The translations under genes were made by a program, and so were the position numbers. Shown piece after piece: positions 33,705 through 45,430 of a stretch of DNA of 64,000 nucleotides. The notes beneath the pieces are model-generated. The model did no database searches and had not been told where the DNA came from. It saw only the letters and a list, made by a program, of their open reading frames with translations. How positions within the stretch are numbered: position 1 is the stretch's first letter; each line of letters opens with the position of its first letter. Source of the stretch: Lutraria lutraria (taxonomy: Eukaryota; Mollusca; Bivalvia; Venerida; Mactridae); assembly GCA_964023205.1 (NCBI GenBank), contig OZ026848.1:2470501-2534500 (forward strand), given 5' to 3'.

Positions 33705-34934
33705 TAGTGTTGGAAAATCGGACTCAAAAGAGAATCGATAATCGAATCGGAAAGGGTGTTTCGATTCACAATCGAAAAATAATCGAAAGCAAATTCTTTT
33801 CCTTATTTTATGAACTTATTTGGTCGTTACTTGTTTGTCATACAATATTATATTATCTGAAACCCAAAGAACTTCAAGACTGTTGACCTGAACCTCCCTG
33901 CCCCTCATATGGGCACTATATTACAGAGGGTTCTAACTCTGAATCAACTTGTACCCTTTTTTGTTGATGTACTACATAGTCTACATTGACTGTTTTTGTT
34001 AATAAAAACAGTTTGTCGAAATACTTACAAAAAAACGTAATTACAAATGTCAATATAAAAAAATTAACAAAAAATCAGATTCTTTACACGTTTTGTTGGT
34101 ACGAGTGAGCAAAAAATCACTAAATGGTCTAAAATAATTATTACTCCAACAAATATAACAAGAACAGGTCATATTTACATTTTAAAAGTCGGGTACGAGT
34201 TGACTGAGGGAATGCGTAGACGAATTCGGGTACGATCGAGTTCACCAACTCTCTTAGATTTTAATGGACACATAAATAGTCATAAACAGCTTTTATAGCT
34301 ATGACGTTGAACTAGTCATCATTATAAAAATGAGTTCCATATTCCCGATCATATCCCTTTTTGTTTTTCGCGTCAGCTTTTGTTTTTCATCTGGAATGCC
34401 ATCCACATCGCGAAAAAACTATTACTTGTAAATAATTGACTGGTTTAATTGATTCGGGCGTCGCGTATCATAGGTAAATTAAAAGAAAGCGATCCAGTCT
34501 GGAGTAATTTCTAAAAATAGATACATAACTCTCGCCCTGTACTAAGCATATATAAAACACCGCTACTGGTAACCGTTGTTAACAGCAATAATGCCTCATT
34601 GTCAGATGACAGTCTTTTTTAAGAACGGGATTTTCCTACTTGCAAAATTCATCGGATTTCCATGCCGACCAGCAGGTCATGGGTGTCACTGGTTCTTTGC
34701 GATTTATGTCAGTCTCGGACGGACGGACTTGAGTTTTAGTGTCAAACCCAACCTGGATATGGGAAAATTTCACTAGATACGAAAGTAGAGGCAAGAGGTC
34801 AGTTGCTCAAATAGCGGCGGCGGTTTATACCTACCTGTAACGACATCGATTTAACACCTCTAACATCGATAGTCACCGACCTCAAGCTGTCAGCGTCGAT
34901 TATTCGATTCTACTCGATTATCGTTTCATCACTA
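33705..34934. mobile_element. 1230-bp hAT-like element with exact 8-bp target duplication
   Basis: The ends are TAGTGTTGGAAAATCG... and ...CGATTATCGTTTCATCACTA, imperfect inverted repeats (TAGTGTTGGAAA / TAGTGATGAAAC). Subterminal clusters of ATCGA(A/T) occur on both arms. GCTATAAC is duplicated at 33697-33704 and 34935-34942. It sits inside a dispersed repeat whose halves rejoin when it is removed (AAGGGCTATAACCCAGTG). Only one 66-codon frame is open (34576-34776), with no hAT dimerisation or BED motif, so it is non-autonomous. Confidence 0.85.
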
Positions 34935-35165
34935 GCTATAACCCAGTGATAATAAATCCAAACGATGATTGATTTTAGCATGCACAACTAGGCTTACAAC
35001 TGATCACTTCTGTGAAGTTTCATTGAAATCCTATAAGTAGTTGCTGAGAAATTGTCCGGAAAAATTGTGTCTACAGACACACAGACCGACCAACCCACCA
35101 GCAGACTAACCGTCAAGCATGAATCCAATATAGCCCCCATATATTTCATAGTCATTGTAAATTGC
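34935..35165 (+). repeat. Bivalve dispersed repeat (GCACAACTAGGC...GACCGACC) split by the hAT-like element
   Basis: CATGCACAACTAGGCTTACA, CTTCTGTGAAGTTTCATTGA and CACAGACCGACCAACCCACC, ending in CAATATAGCCCCCATA, are phrases of a repeat I know from bivalve DNA. Its 5' piece (CAAAGGGCTATAAC) lies at 33691-33704, left of the hAT-like element. Confidence 0.65.
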
Positions 35166-35169
35166 ACAA

Positions 35170-38040
35170 CAGTTCAATACTGAGACACATTTTAGACCAG
35201 GTCCTTGAAGAAGTACGGAGGCCTTCTATGCATTAGCTTTTTGGCATTTTTATGAATTTTTCGGATCACCAGTTTTTTTCAAAAGTAATTTTCTTGTTAA
35301 TTTTTTATGCGAAACATTTTGTTTAAGGTTTTGAAAACTCACCTCAACATTGAATGGATGGAGTTCTTTTTACTTTAAAGGTTTAAAAGAAGGTTCTATG
35401 CATGTTGCTAGACTGGTGTCAACAGTACTCTTGTCAGTCAAGTGGAATGGTTTATAACTACATCTAAAGGGGTGTCTAATTCATTGGAGTTCGTGACATC
35501 AATTGATTCAGTATACCAGTACTGGTGTACACCAGAGATCTCCCTTTATTTTTATGCAATTACCTAGATTTCCCTTACCCGGGATTATCCGAAACCCCGA
35601 GTAACTTTTCGGTCCAGGCCTGGCACCACAGATTGTGGTTTGTGACCTAATTCAGTATACATTCTGTGAAATTTTCGGCTAGGTAAGACAGGGCAGTAAA
35701 CGGACATTGTATCCCTTTTCGTCACTGGTAATATGACATTATATTATAAAAGAATAACCATGAAGCAAAATACAAATTACAAAGATAAATAGCAAATTCG
35801 CGAAAATATATGACATTCATATAACTAGCACTTACAACATATATAAAACAGTCAACAATTATACATCATCGTTAAAAACATCACATCTTATCAACAGGAA
35901 TCAACACTTAATTACCATGTAGTAGTTCATAAACACATCAACATGCTGAGAACATCCCGAAGATCGATCTACTGGACGCTCTTAACAAGGGAGACAAATC
36001 TAAATGACTAAAATCAAAGCACTGAAAGCTCCCGGAACATGAATCATTCACGCGCCTCTCTCCGTGTAAAACGGGCTAAAAAGCAAAATGACCAATCAAA
36101 ATTTATCTGCAGTCACAAAGTTTATCACAGAAAATACAATATAAATTTTTTTTTTATCAACACTTCAAGCAGTGGTGGATTCAGAAGCGCTTCCAAATAT
36201 CAAGGATAAAGACAAAGTTTTTCATAGAGAATTTAAAGCTATCTGACCTTAAAATTATGGATAAACTGCAAGTCTGTAAATTTGTTACTTATTTAATAAT
36301 AGTTAGATAATTTATTCAAAAGTGAAGAAATTAACAAATGTTAAACATTTGTTTTAAATAAACAATGATTATAACAGAATCTCTCTAGATAAGCTGTTTA
36401 TAAGTATGAATATTTAATAAAATGTTATCAACGGTCCCACATTTTACCAGAATACCCCCATTACCGGAATATACTAAAATACACCTCTGAATATGGGATT
36501 ACCCCTGTTTCTTACTGAGTGTATTACATTTGTTGTAAATATTACTAAATTACATCAGGATTTTTAAAGAGAAAAAGTTTAAATGTCATTGTTTTTGAAA
36601 AATTTCTTGGTGAATCGTTATCTGTCATGGAAATGTATAAAAGTTTAATGTTACAGACATTTAAAATATCAGTCTCCTATTTTGAGATATAAATTTTGAG
36701 AGTTAGCATATTTAATTAAAACTGCTCCTCCATAGTGAAAACGTGATTCTGAAATGTTGCTGGCCACTCAGTTACTGGGCGATTCTCAATGTTTCAACTG
36801 TATTAGTATAAGTAAAGTGAAAGTACATGTAGCTAATTTTCAGGAAATCAAAAATTGGTCAGTAAGTGTACCGGGCAAATAAATAAAGATTTAGTTTGAT
36901 TTAAGAAAACTGTTTCCACTTGGAATTAAAATTTACTGTTTGTGAAAACAAGCTATATTGACACATAATATATAAGTCATTTATAATGCAAACAGAAAAT
37001 AGCTTGTCAATTCCTTGCTGTGACATTTGGACATTTTAGAGGTCTAAGGTGGGCTTTTTCGAGATTTAATGTATAATAAGAAGTGTTGAAGATTGCATTT
37101 GAAATATTGTCATTCTTTTGTATATCCATTCAGACACTCACAGGTGAATCTTTAAAACTTATATCATCAGTTAAGAGAGTTATGAACTTTTTTATTCCTC
37201 TACACCCATCATAAAATAGTACCTTAAAATCTAATGAAGACACCTTTATGAAAAGTGATCTACCTCTATAACAGATGACACAATAAATGCAAAAATGTGT
37301 ATAAGTCTAAGGGAAACCAATATTTAGTAAACCCAAAGTATAAATATGATGTTTGGAACTACTATGTTGCTGAAAAAATGAAATATGTAACCCCGCCCCT
37401 TTAAGTAACAAATTGATAAGTATCACTTATTTTTTAAGATAAAAACTAAAGCGGGCAACAACTGAAATTTTCTCAAAATAAACTTCTGTGTGTGTATAAT
37501 GTCTGTAGCAAATTTTAAAAGTTTTATCATCCGGTTTTGAAAAGATGTGTGTCAGAAAGCCATGGTAACTTGATTTTCGTTTATTTATGATGTGTAAAAT
37601 CCTATAATCTAAACAAAATATTTCCTTCATATTACGGTGTAAATTCATATTTAAAGTACAAAACATTACCTAAAAACTAAGAAAAAAATATGGCCCCAGT
37701 GGGTTTACATAATGGACCCATGACCATCAAGGAATTTGTCAATTGTACGTAAAATTCATGAACTTGAGTACTCTTCAGAATGGATGTAATGCATTATACA
37801 TCTAATACCTTAAGTACTTTTCAGAATGGAGGTAATGCATTTTACTTCTAATACCTTAACACAGATAAACGAGTCACATAAAAACCTGAATCTTCAATTA
37901 CCATGACATACCTAGAAATTATTATTCTGAACATTGAAATAAATTAAATATAAGCTTCAATTTTCATTTATGTTATTATATCATAACAAAGGGGAATATA
38001 TACATGTAGTTCAAAGTAACACATACCGGTATGTAACTTC
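35170..38040. other. Gene-poor stretch; possible first-exon/promoter DNA near 36.0 kb
   Basis: Around 36030-36075 the sequence is unusually CG-containing (TCACGCGCCTCTCTCCGTG), which could mark a promoter of a minus-strand gene. A GAG|GTGAGT donor on the minus strand lies at 35343. A 46-bp imperfect tandem duplication lies at 37764-37860 (TTCAGAATGGA.GTAATGC). No exon is certain. Confidence 0.35.
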
Positions 38041-38059
38041 TGCCGTGCAACTACCCATT

Positions 38060-38165
38060 TCTCCCTGAAGTGGCGCCACTTCTCCTTAAAATTTCAACCC
38101 AGGCCAATCACTGCTACTGTCACTTCTCCCTAAAATTTCAATCTAGGCCAATCACTGCTACTGTT
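38060..38165. repeat. 44-bp tandem duplication
   Basis: CACTTCTCC.TAAAATTTCAA and AGGCCAATCACTGCTACTGT occur at 38077 and again at 38121, a 44-bp period with few mismatches. Confidence 0.65.
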
Positions 38166-38352
38166 ACGTGCCAGTACACAGCCATATCGGGACAGCCTTA
38201 AGGTGATACTTACTGATTATGAGGTCAGAAAGTCAAGGTCATACTATCCAGTTAACCTTTAGTTGGCATCCATGTTTCACAATTACTTCTTGTTTTTACT
38301 AATTTTCTTCCAGAAAGTGTCAAAATTTATTAATATTATTGATTTTTTCCAG

Positions 38353-38503
38353 ATCAACCAGTCAACAGAGGGACGTACAGGATGTATGACTGGGATGAAT
38401 CTCTACCAATACCTAAAAGGGCTACATTCAGACATCAGTCAACAGCTGTCCCCAGTCATAAGGACTATGGTGATGATACTGCTCACAGACAAGATGAAAT
38501 AAT
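38353..38503 (+). CDS. Candidate coding exon next to a LINE remnant
   Basis: After a pyrimidine-rich acceptor (TTGATTTTTTCCAG) about 50 codons are open. They read QPVNRGTYRMYDWDESLPIP then KRATFRHQSTAVPSHKDYGD and DTAHRQDEI. Rich Asp/Arg/Tyr/Pro/His use is unlike translated AT-rich spacer. A second frame is also open (INQSTEGRTGCMTG...). The 3' boundary is unclear because the LINE remnant starts at about 38505; ATT|GTTTCA is a poor donor. No family is recognised. Confidence 0.35.
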
Positions 38504-38504
38504 T

Positions 38505-38960
38505 GTTTCATGGGCATCTTAAAGTCATATCGTCCTCAAATAAGAACATTTCTGTCATTTTAGGAACACTTTGTTCTATCACTGAGTTTATTGTTTCCTT
38601 AAATTTCTCCTATTGTTCATCTAAGGTTAGTCCCTTAAATTTCACTTCCCAGTTTATGTTTATAAGTCCTTTCTAATAACAGTCCAATCAGCTTTATCAT
38701 ACCTATAAATTTGTATATCACTCTCTCACTATCACTATCCAGTGTGCTGAATTTGAAATTATATTTAATCAGTGCATGATCACTTTTCAATGCATGATCA
38801 CTTTTACCCAAGGCCCATGCTTGCACCTGTACATCTGGCACCATGACTTCTTCATTGCTGAAAATGAGATCATAACTGTGATATAAAAACACTATTTATA
38901 AAGATGTTAACAAGGTATGTGTCAATGAAAATTCTCTGGATGATCACTGAGGTTATTTTC
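38505..38960 (-). pseudogene. LINE remnant, endonuclease C-terminus and two internal deletions (copy 2)
   Basis: The minus strand reads SDHPENF, then DLIFSNEEVMVPDVQVQAWA, then KSDHALKSDHALIKYNFKF. The last contains the SDH catalytic motif of an APE-type endonuclease, tandemly duplicated as SDHALKSDHAL (38635-38892). Then come KFKETINSVIEQSVP and, as in copy 1, a direct jump to the FADD region (LFEDD). A second deletion joins this to the C-terminal MTLRCP / KMPMK region at about 38510. The RT is missing. Confidence 0.75.
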
Positions 38961-39419
38961 AGATTTCATCAAAGATTCATGTAAATTAATATTCTATTTA
39001 CGCCCATGACTGAACAAAGACATATACCTGCATTGAAAGCATACACTATTTTACCTACATAACATGTAATTCAATGTTTAAATTTCGATTTTTCTTTTAA
39101 CATGTTGTCATTTCGCCTTGGAAAGCCCTTTGGAAATCGGACAATGAAAATCATTGTCATAAAGTGGATAGAATGCGCGTCATTCAGAACATTATAAATC
39201 AAAATGGAAACAATCGTGAATAAAAATTAAAGCCGAAAATTTGTTTACTGCTTAAACATTCACATGTAAAGAATTTACCAATTGTCATCAAGGTAAATGT
39301 GTTCCAACAGTTGTGTTCAATAAGTGTACCTGTTTATTTTGTTGATTATGATACACAATATGGTTAAGACTAAATATCATCTATTTTTTTTTGTAAATTT
39401 AGTAGATGTTGTTGCGTGC

Positions 39420-40530
39420 ATAAATGAATAATAAACAATAAATTTTATTATCACAGATGAAGGCCAATACAGCAGAAATGTTTGATATAAAATAAAAATT
39501 AATAAAATACACAAATATGAACGATATTTTCATTATTTATGAGAATTTCGAAAGTATTTCATTTCTAAATCATAAAGAACATAAAAATGATATGATATAC
39601 CAAAAATCATTGATTTTGGATCAACTTGATCAAAGATATGAGCTGTTATATGAATACTCGCTTAGAAATTCATATTCATAAATGCGTCTGTGCTGCGAAT
39701 ATGAACGATATTTTTGTCAATTTTCTGTTTATTCTTTAAAGAAATCTGTGAAATTATCAAGAACATAACAATAATTGTACACACCAAAAATACTTGAATT
39801 TGGGTCACTTTAATAAATGTTACGAGATGTTATATGAATGCGCGCATAGAAAGTCTTATTTGTAAGAGCATGTAAGCTACGAACTTGAACAATATATCAG
39901 TCATCATCTGCAGTGTATGTAAATTATATTTGTAACAATTTCAAGTTTTTGTTAAATGCTAGTTGTTATTTAGAATTATCAATATCAATAGTACTACACC
40001 ACAAATTGTTGATTTTCAGTTACTTTATTAAATAAAAGTTTTATGAATATTATACATTTGTATATTCAATTTTTTGATGCGCGTATAGAAATTCATATTC
40101 ATGTTCGGAGTATAGAAATTCAAATTTGTGTTAGAGTGTTTGCAAGCTATGTAAAATATTTTTTATATCATTTTCAAATTTTCGTTGAATACCAGCTGTT
40201 ATTTTGAATTGTCAATATCATAATTCTAAGTTTTATGAATGTTATTTTCATATTTTGTAATGCGTGTATATAAAGTCATATTATCGATGAACGTATGGAA
40301 AACCATATTCATGAGTGCATGTAAGCTACGAATATGAAGGATATCAGTCATCATTGTTTAATTTATCAATATCCTGATACTGATAATGCATGCCAAAAGA
40401 TGTTGATGATGCACATTTATAAATTCATATTCTTGATGATGCGCATGTAGAGATTCTTATTTGTGAGTCAATGTAAGCTATGAATATGAACAATATTAGT
40501 TATGTATGTAAAACGCTACATTACTTGTAC
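39420..40530 (+). repeat. Degenerate ~185-bp tandem repeat (dispersed element)
   Basis: GAATATGAACGATAT-type phrases recur at about 39513, 39698, 39881, 40330 and 40476. TAGAAATTCATATTCAT-type phrases and TGTAAGCTA(C/T)GAA precede them. The first spacings are about 183-185 bp, later ones are irregular. An inverted partial copy (CAGTCATCAT.T.CAGTGTATG shared) flanks the satellite array at 46960-47090. There is no coding capacity. Confidence 0.65.
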
Positions 40531-40559
40531 ATCATTGTTTATGTTTTGAATATTCTTTT

Positions 40560-40645
40560 CTTTCTTCACAGTTTTTTCTTTAATATTTCATATGTTTGTA
40601 ACAAGATACTTAAGTCTTAATAAATTCTGTTTTGTTCTGTTGATG
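40560..40645 (+). repeat. Probable LINE 3' terminus (AATAAA + TTCTGTTTTGTTCTG)
   Basis: TTAATAAATTCTGTTTTGTT at 40618 resembles the 3' ends at about 7251 and 46470. It probably marks the end of another truncated LINE copy, but no ORF precedes it here. Confidence 0.45.
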
Positions 40646-40955
40646 GTCGGTTATGGACAAAAATAGTAGATCAATTAGAAAATGCCGATTAAAGGGAAGG
40701 TGTGCAAATATTTTTTTTAATGTCGGCTATGTTTGAATAAAATACATTTTAATTGCATTAACTCTATATATTAAAAGAAAACAGAACAACTTCAGACAAC
40801 AACTTCCGGTCATGGTGAAAAAAAAACGTGTTTTTACTAGCCTTGCGAAAATTTTAATTTGCTATCATTTTGTGAGCCTTCAGTATATATTTTGGACTTA
40901 TTAAGTGAATTTGTGAAGGATAATAGTCAATATACAGTTATTAAGTGACAACAAT

Positions 40956-42125
40956 ATGGACCCTATTATGTCACAAAACTCTTTCACTGTTTTGGCCTGC
41001 ACGGATACAATTGAAAATGGCGGCAGCAATAACCACCTGAAGAAATATTCAATTCTGATAGTGAGTGGCATAAAGAGGCAGAAAATAAGTTCTACTGAAT
41101 CCAATAATCCAAATTTAGAAGATTTCAAAGGTCTATCATTAGATGACAAACTTTCTGTAATGTATGCTGATGTTAATTAAAAAATAGCTGGTATTGATGC
41201 AAAGATTGACTCATGTTTACTTCTCCGGGACAAGGTCATGCGTATTGAAAATAAACTCGACCATGTTGATAAACGAGTTTTGTTACTTGAATACAAATCT
41301 ATCGATATTGAGGCCCGTTGTCAACGTAAAAATTTACTATTTGCTGGTTTTCCCGAAACTAGAGATGAGGACTGCGCATCTGTTATAAAAAACTTGATAC
41401 ATAAAAATCTAGGTGTGCTTGATAGTTGTGCCATTGATAGGGCCCACAGACTTGGGCGTTTCCAGCGCGGGTAATCCCGTAGCATTATTGTCGCCTTCAG
41501 AGACTACAGTGACACCCAACTGATCTTATCCAATGCCTATAAACTAAAAGCTAAGGCGTTCAGCATAAACAGGGACTTTCCTCCCGAAACCTCCAACGCA
41601 AGGAGGAGCATTTGGCCTGAGTTTAAGCGCCTTAAGCAGCACAACCCTGACAAGAGAATAAGTATTATTTATCCTGCCAAGATAATCATGAATGGTCGTG
41701 TAGTCAGCAATGCATTTCCATATTGGGACGAGGTTATGAGCGGTAACCGTGTACACAATCAGCATAGTGTATCCAATAACACAAACACTCATGATATTCA
41801 TTCTTCCTCTGCTATTCTTTCCTATGCCCATGATCCATGTACTCAACCAACCAACGCAACAAATGACGCACAGGTTAGAGATCAGGAATCACGGCGCTCA
41901 TTGTCCATATCATCTGACGGTAGCCACACATCCATTGTCTCTGCCCAACCAGCCGTCACACGGAAACATCAACCAAGGTCACCACGACGCCGAGGAACGT
42001 GATCTCTAGAAAGAGAGACCGCTCCTAGCAGATACAGTAATAATGGTGGAAATACACCTTCGATCCGTCGTCCAAGGGACACATCTGGTTCCCGATGTGC
42101 TAGTCAAAGCAACACTGTTCATTAG
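40956..42125 (+). pseudogene. LINE ORF1 (RRM-type nucleic-acid-binding protein), three nonsense codons
   Basis: One reading frame of about 389 codons runs from ATG 40956 to TAG 42123-42125, broken only by TAA at 41178, TAA at 41472 and TGA at 42000. Heptad-rich residues ~86-115 (DKVMRIENKLDHVDKRVLLL) suggest a trimerising coiled coil. Residues ~122-240 form an RRM and C-terminal domain like L1 ORF1p: QRKNLLFAGFPETRDEDC, IDRAHRLGRF, RSIIVAFRDYSD, RDFPPETSNARR, RISIIYPAKIIMNGR. The tail is Ser/Arg/Asn-rich. ORF1p of this type binds RNA and acts as a chaperone in target-primed reverse transcription. An AAAATGGCGGC motif lies at 41016-41026. Confidence 0.8.
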
Positions 42126-45037
42126 GACATCCGGGGGAACGCTGTAAGTGCTAACAAACTGAACTCATTAAAACTTTGTACATTAAACATTTGTGGACTT
42201 AAAAATAAGTTAAATTTCCCAGAATTCATACAATTTGTGAACAATTATGATATTTTGTGTATAAACGAAACTCATATGGACGAATGTGATACTGTAGACA
42301 TTAATGGTTATTCATTTATATCTAAGCATAGAACTCAATCTTATCGCCGTAAGTCTGGAGGTATTGGTTTGTATGTTAAGAATGAACTTAAACAGTATGT
42401 ATTTGAAGTCGAAAGTAATTCAAATTATATTTTGTGGGTAGAAATTAGCAAGTCATTTCTTAATATTCCTGAAAATTTGTTGCTAGGTTCCATATACCTG
42501 CATGCCACCTGAAAACTCTAAATTTTATAATAATGAAGAAATGAATCTCCTTGAAAACAAAATTACTGATTTTAGTAACACATATAAATATCTTTGCCTA
42601 TGTGGTGACACGAATGCCCGTGTTTCTAGTATGCCAGACTATATACAGTCAGGCCCATTTCTGTTTGATCTTTTAGATACTGACGATGATTCGCGCTCAG
42701 ACTTGGACAAATATGAAATACTCAATAATTTAAAAATCCCATTATTTCGTAAAACCAGAGACTCTAAGACTAATGCACACGGAATGCGAATCATAGAAAT
42801 GTGCCGTAATCATGATCTATTTATTCTAAACGGTCGCATCGGTAAAGATGCTAATATCGGCGAATTTACATTTAGGGATAAGTCAATTATCGATTATGTT
42901 ATTGTATCTGCAGAGTGCATAGGATTCGTGGATTCATTTGAAATTATTGAAACTGATAGGCTGTTGTCCGACGGACACAATGCCCTTCAATGGTCGATCT
43001 TGAACAAAATTAATAGCAACACTGACCATACAGCTTTAACCGTAACCAATACATCCCAAAAATACACCATAGTCGTCCTAAATGGGATAGTCAGCATAAG
43101 AGTAATTTTATTGAAAATTTAGATCTAAGTCTTCTAGATACTATTGTATCTGAACTAAATCTAGATGAACAAAATATTGATATCGCATAAACAATGTCAC
43201 TGACATGTTACAAAAATTATTTAAAGACTCGTCTTGTGAGACATTTAATATTAATAATCACCACGGTAAATCTAACAATTATAACAATAAACCAAATAAC
43301 AAGCCTTGGTTCGGCCATAAATGCCACGAGATGAGGAATAAATATCACCACGCGAAGAAAACATATCAAACACATAAAAATCACACTAATAAGCTAAATT
43401 TACGCAAAGCCAGTAAAATATATAAAAATACCATGAATCATTATATTAGCAAATATAAACATAGGCAAGCCAATTATCTCCGCAAACTAAACACGGGCAA
43501 TCCTAAACAATACTCATGGAGCTATATCAATGGTCTTCAGCGTAAAAATAAGACAAACCCCACGCCCTCTTTACACTTCTATGAGCACTTCAAAAACTTG
43601 AACAAGAGTAATGAAAACAATGACTGGCAACAGAACGATTTTAACATAGGCATAAATGACGATAACTGTTTAAACACGTTAATTACTGAAAGTGAAATCT
43701 GAAAATGTATTCACCAACTGAAAAACAGTAAAGTTCAGAACACGGTGTCCAACAAGGAGAAAACCTATCTCTGACTTTATTTTCAATTTTTCTTAATGAC
43801 TTCATGGAAATCGTCGGTTGTCAAGGCGTAGAAAGGATACTATTGATGCTTCGCACTGGCTTAAACTTTTACTCCTCCTATATGCCGATATCATTATCTC
43901 TGAATCGCCTCAAGATTTCCAAAACTGTTTGAACTCCTTCAATAACTACTGTAAAGAGTGGCATTTAAACGTAAATATAAATAAAACAAAAGTTGTTATA
44001 TTTGGTGCGAGAAACACTAATAATTTCCAATTTACATTAGGCGAACATATAATCGAAATAACTAACAAATATCACTACCTAGGACTAACAATGTCAAGTA
44101 ATGGTTCATTCCTTTCAGCCCGCAAACACATTGAACAACAGGCCACTAAAGCAATGCATCTCTTATTAAAAAGAATAAATAATGCTGATCTACCTACCGA
44201 TCTTATCATGAAACTTTTTTATCACACTGTATTACCCATTTTAACGTATGGCTCCAAAATGTTTGGCTTTGAAAATATCGAAAATCTAGAAAAAGTACAG
44301 TTTATTTTTTAAGGAAAATCACTCGTGCGAAAAAAAGCACTCCGATGTATATGCTCTATGGTGAACTTGGCCGTTTTCCTCTCTCTGTCCATATTCACAG
44401 CAGAATGATCTCATTCTGGTGCAGGATTTTACAAGGTAAAGAAGAAAAACTATCTCATAAAATATATAAATACATGTTAAATCATCCTCGCTTCGAATTC
44501 AAGTGGATTAATAAGATTAAAAGAACTCTAGCATCTGTCGGTCGCAATGATGTGTGGTTATATCAGTCCGTTACACAATGTTTACACAAACACGTTAAAG
44601 AAATCTTAATCGATCAATTCAAACAGACTTGGCATGCACAACTTGACCAGTCCAATAAAAGAAAAATCTATATGTCTTTTAAATCAAACCATTGTCTAGA
44701 AACCAATTTCTAGATATTAAAACCTTACGAGTGCTTAACCTTTTTTCGATTTAGAACAGCAAATCATAATCTTCCGATAGAACGTGGACGCTGGAACGGC
44801 ACTCTTTTTCATAATAGAATATGTCCCCCATGCCCTAATAATGAAATCGGGTCAGAACAACACTATGTACTCTCATGTCCTTTTTTTAGCTTGCTAAGAA
44901 ATAAATACCTTTCTGGAATAAATCTCATCGATAGTGAAGAAAATTTTAAAACCCTTCTTTCAACAACTAGCCCACTACTACTATCCGATCTTGTCAGCTT
45001 TATGCATACTATTATGAGAACTTTAAGTAAGTTTTAA
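42126..45037 (+). pseudogene. LINE ORF2 (endonuclease-reverse transcriptase), RT core deleted
   Basis: The endonuclease is recognisable: LCTLNICGLKNK, CINETHMDE, YKYLCLCGDTNAR, IIDYVI and LSDGHNALQW. It is split by a frameshift near 42500. The linker 43070-43735 (KPWFGHKCHEMRNKYHH, WSYINGLQRKNK, IHQLKNSK) follows after a second frameshift. At about 43735-43741 it jumps to HGVQQGENLSLTLFSIFLND, so RT motif A with its catalytic Asp is absent. Motif C reads LLLYADIIIS (43881), missing one Asp of YADD. Then come the thumb (KTKVVIFGAR...HYLGL), YGELGRFPLSV, and a C-terminal RICPPCP...HYVLSCPFF Cys/His cluster. The stop is at 45035-45037. It cannot be active. Confidence 0.85.
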
Positions 45038-45045
45038 TACGAACT

Positions 45046-45430
45046 CCAACGACTTTTCTACGTTTTTCATTTGTGTTATTGTTATTACATTATTATTATA
45101 TTTCTTACAATACAGAATAATGCAAATGGATTATTATTCCTCATACCATTTTTTCTCTCCTTATCTTTTTGTGTAAAATTGAATATCTCTAACAAGTGTG
45201 TGTGTGTGTTTTGTTTTTGTTCGTTTTGCATTGTTCTTTCTAAACAGGAACTTCAGACGACGGTTTTCTATGTTTTTCTATTTGTCCGAAATTATCGATG
45301 TAACATTTTGTATATGTGTTATTATTATATTTTCTTACTATACATACTAATGGAAATTGATCATTCTTCCTGATACAATTTTTTTCCCTATCTTTTTGTG
45401 TAAAATTTAATACTTCCAACAAGCGATGTA
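45046..45430 (+). repeat. Imperfect ~210-230-bp duplication in the LINE 3'UTR
   Basis: GACTTTTCTACGTTTTTC (45051) returns as GACGGTTTTCTATGTTTTTC (45258). ATCTTTTTGTGTAAAAT (45163) returns at 45390. TTATTATATTT...CTTAC.ATACA also occurs in both. The 100-codon frame over it is AT-rich noise. Confidence 0.6.
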
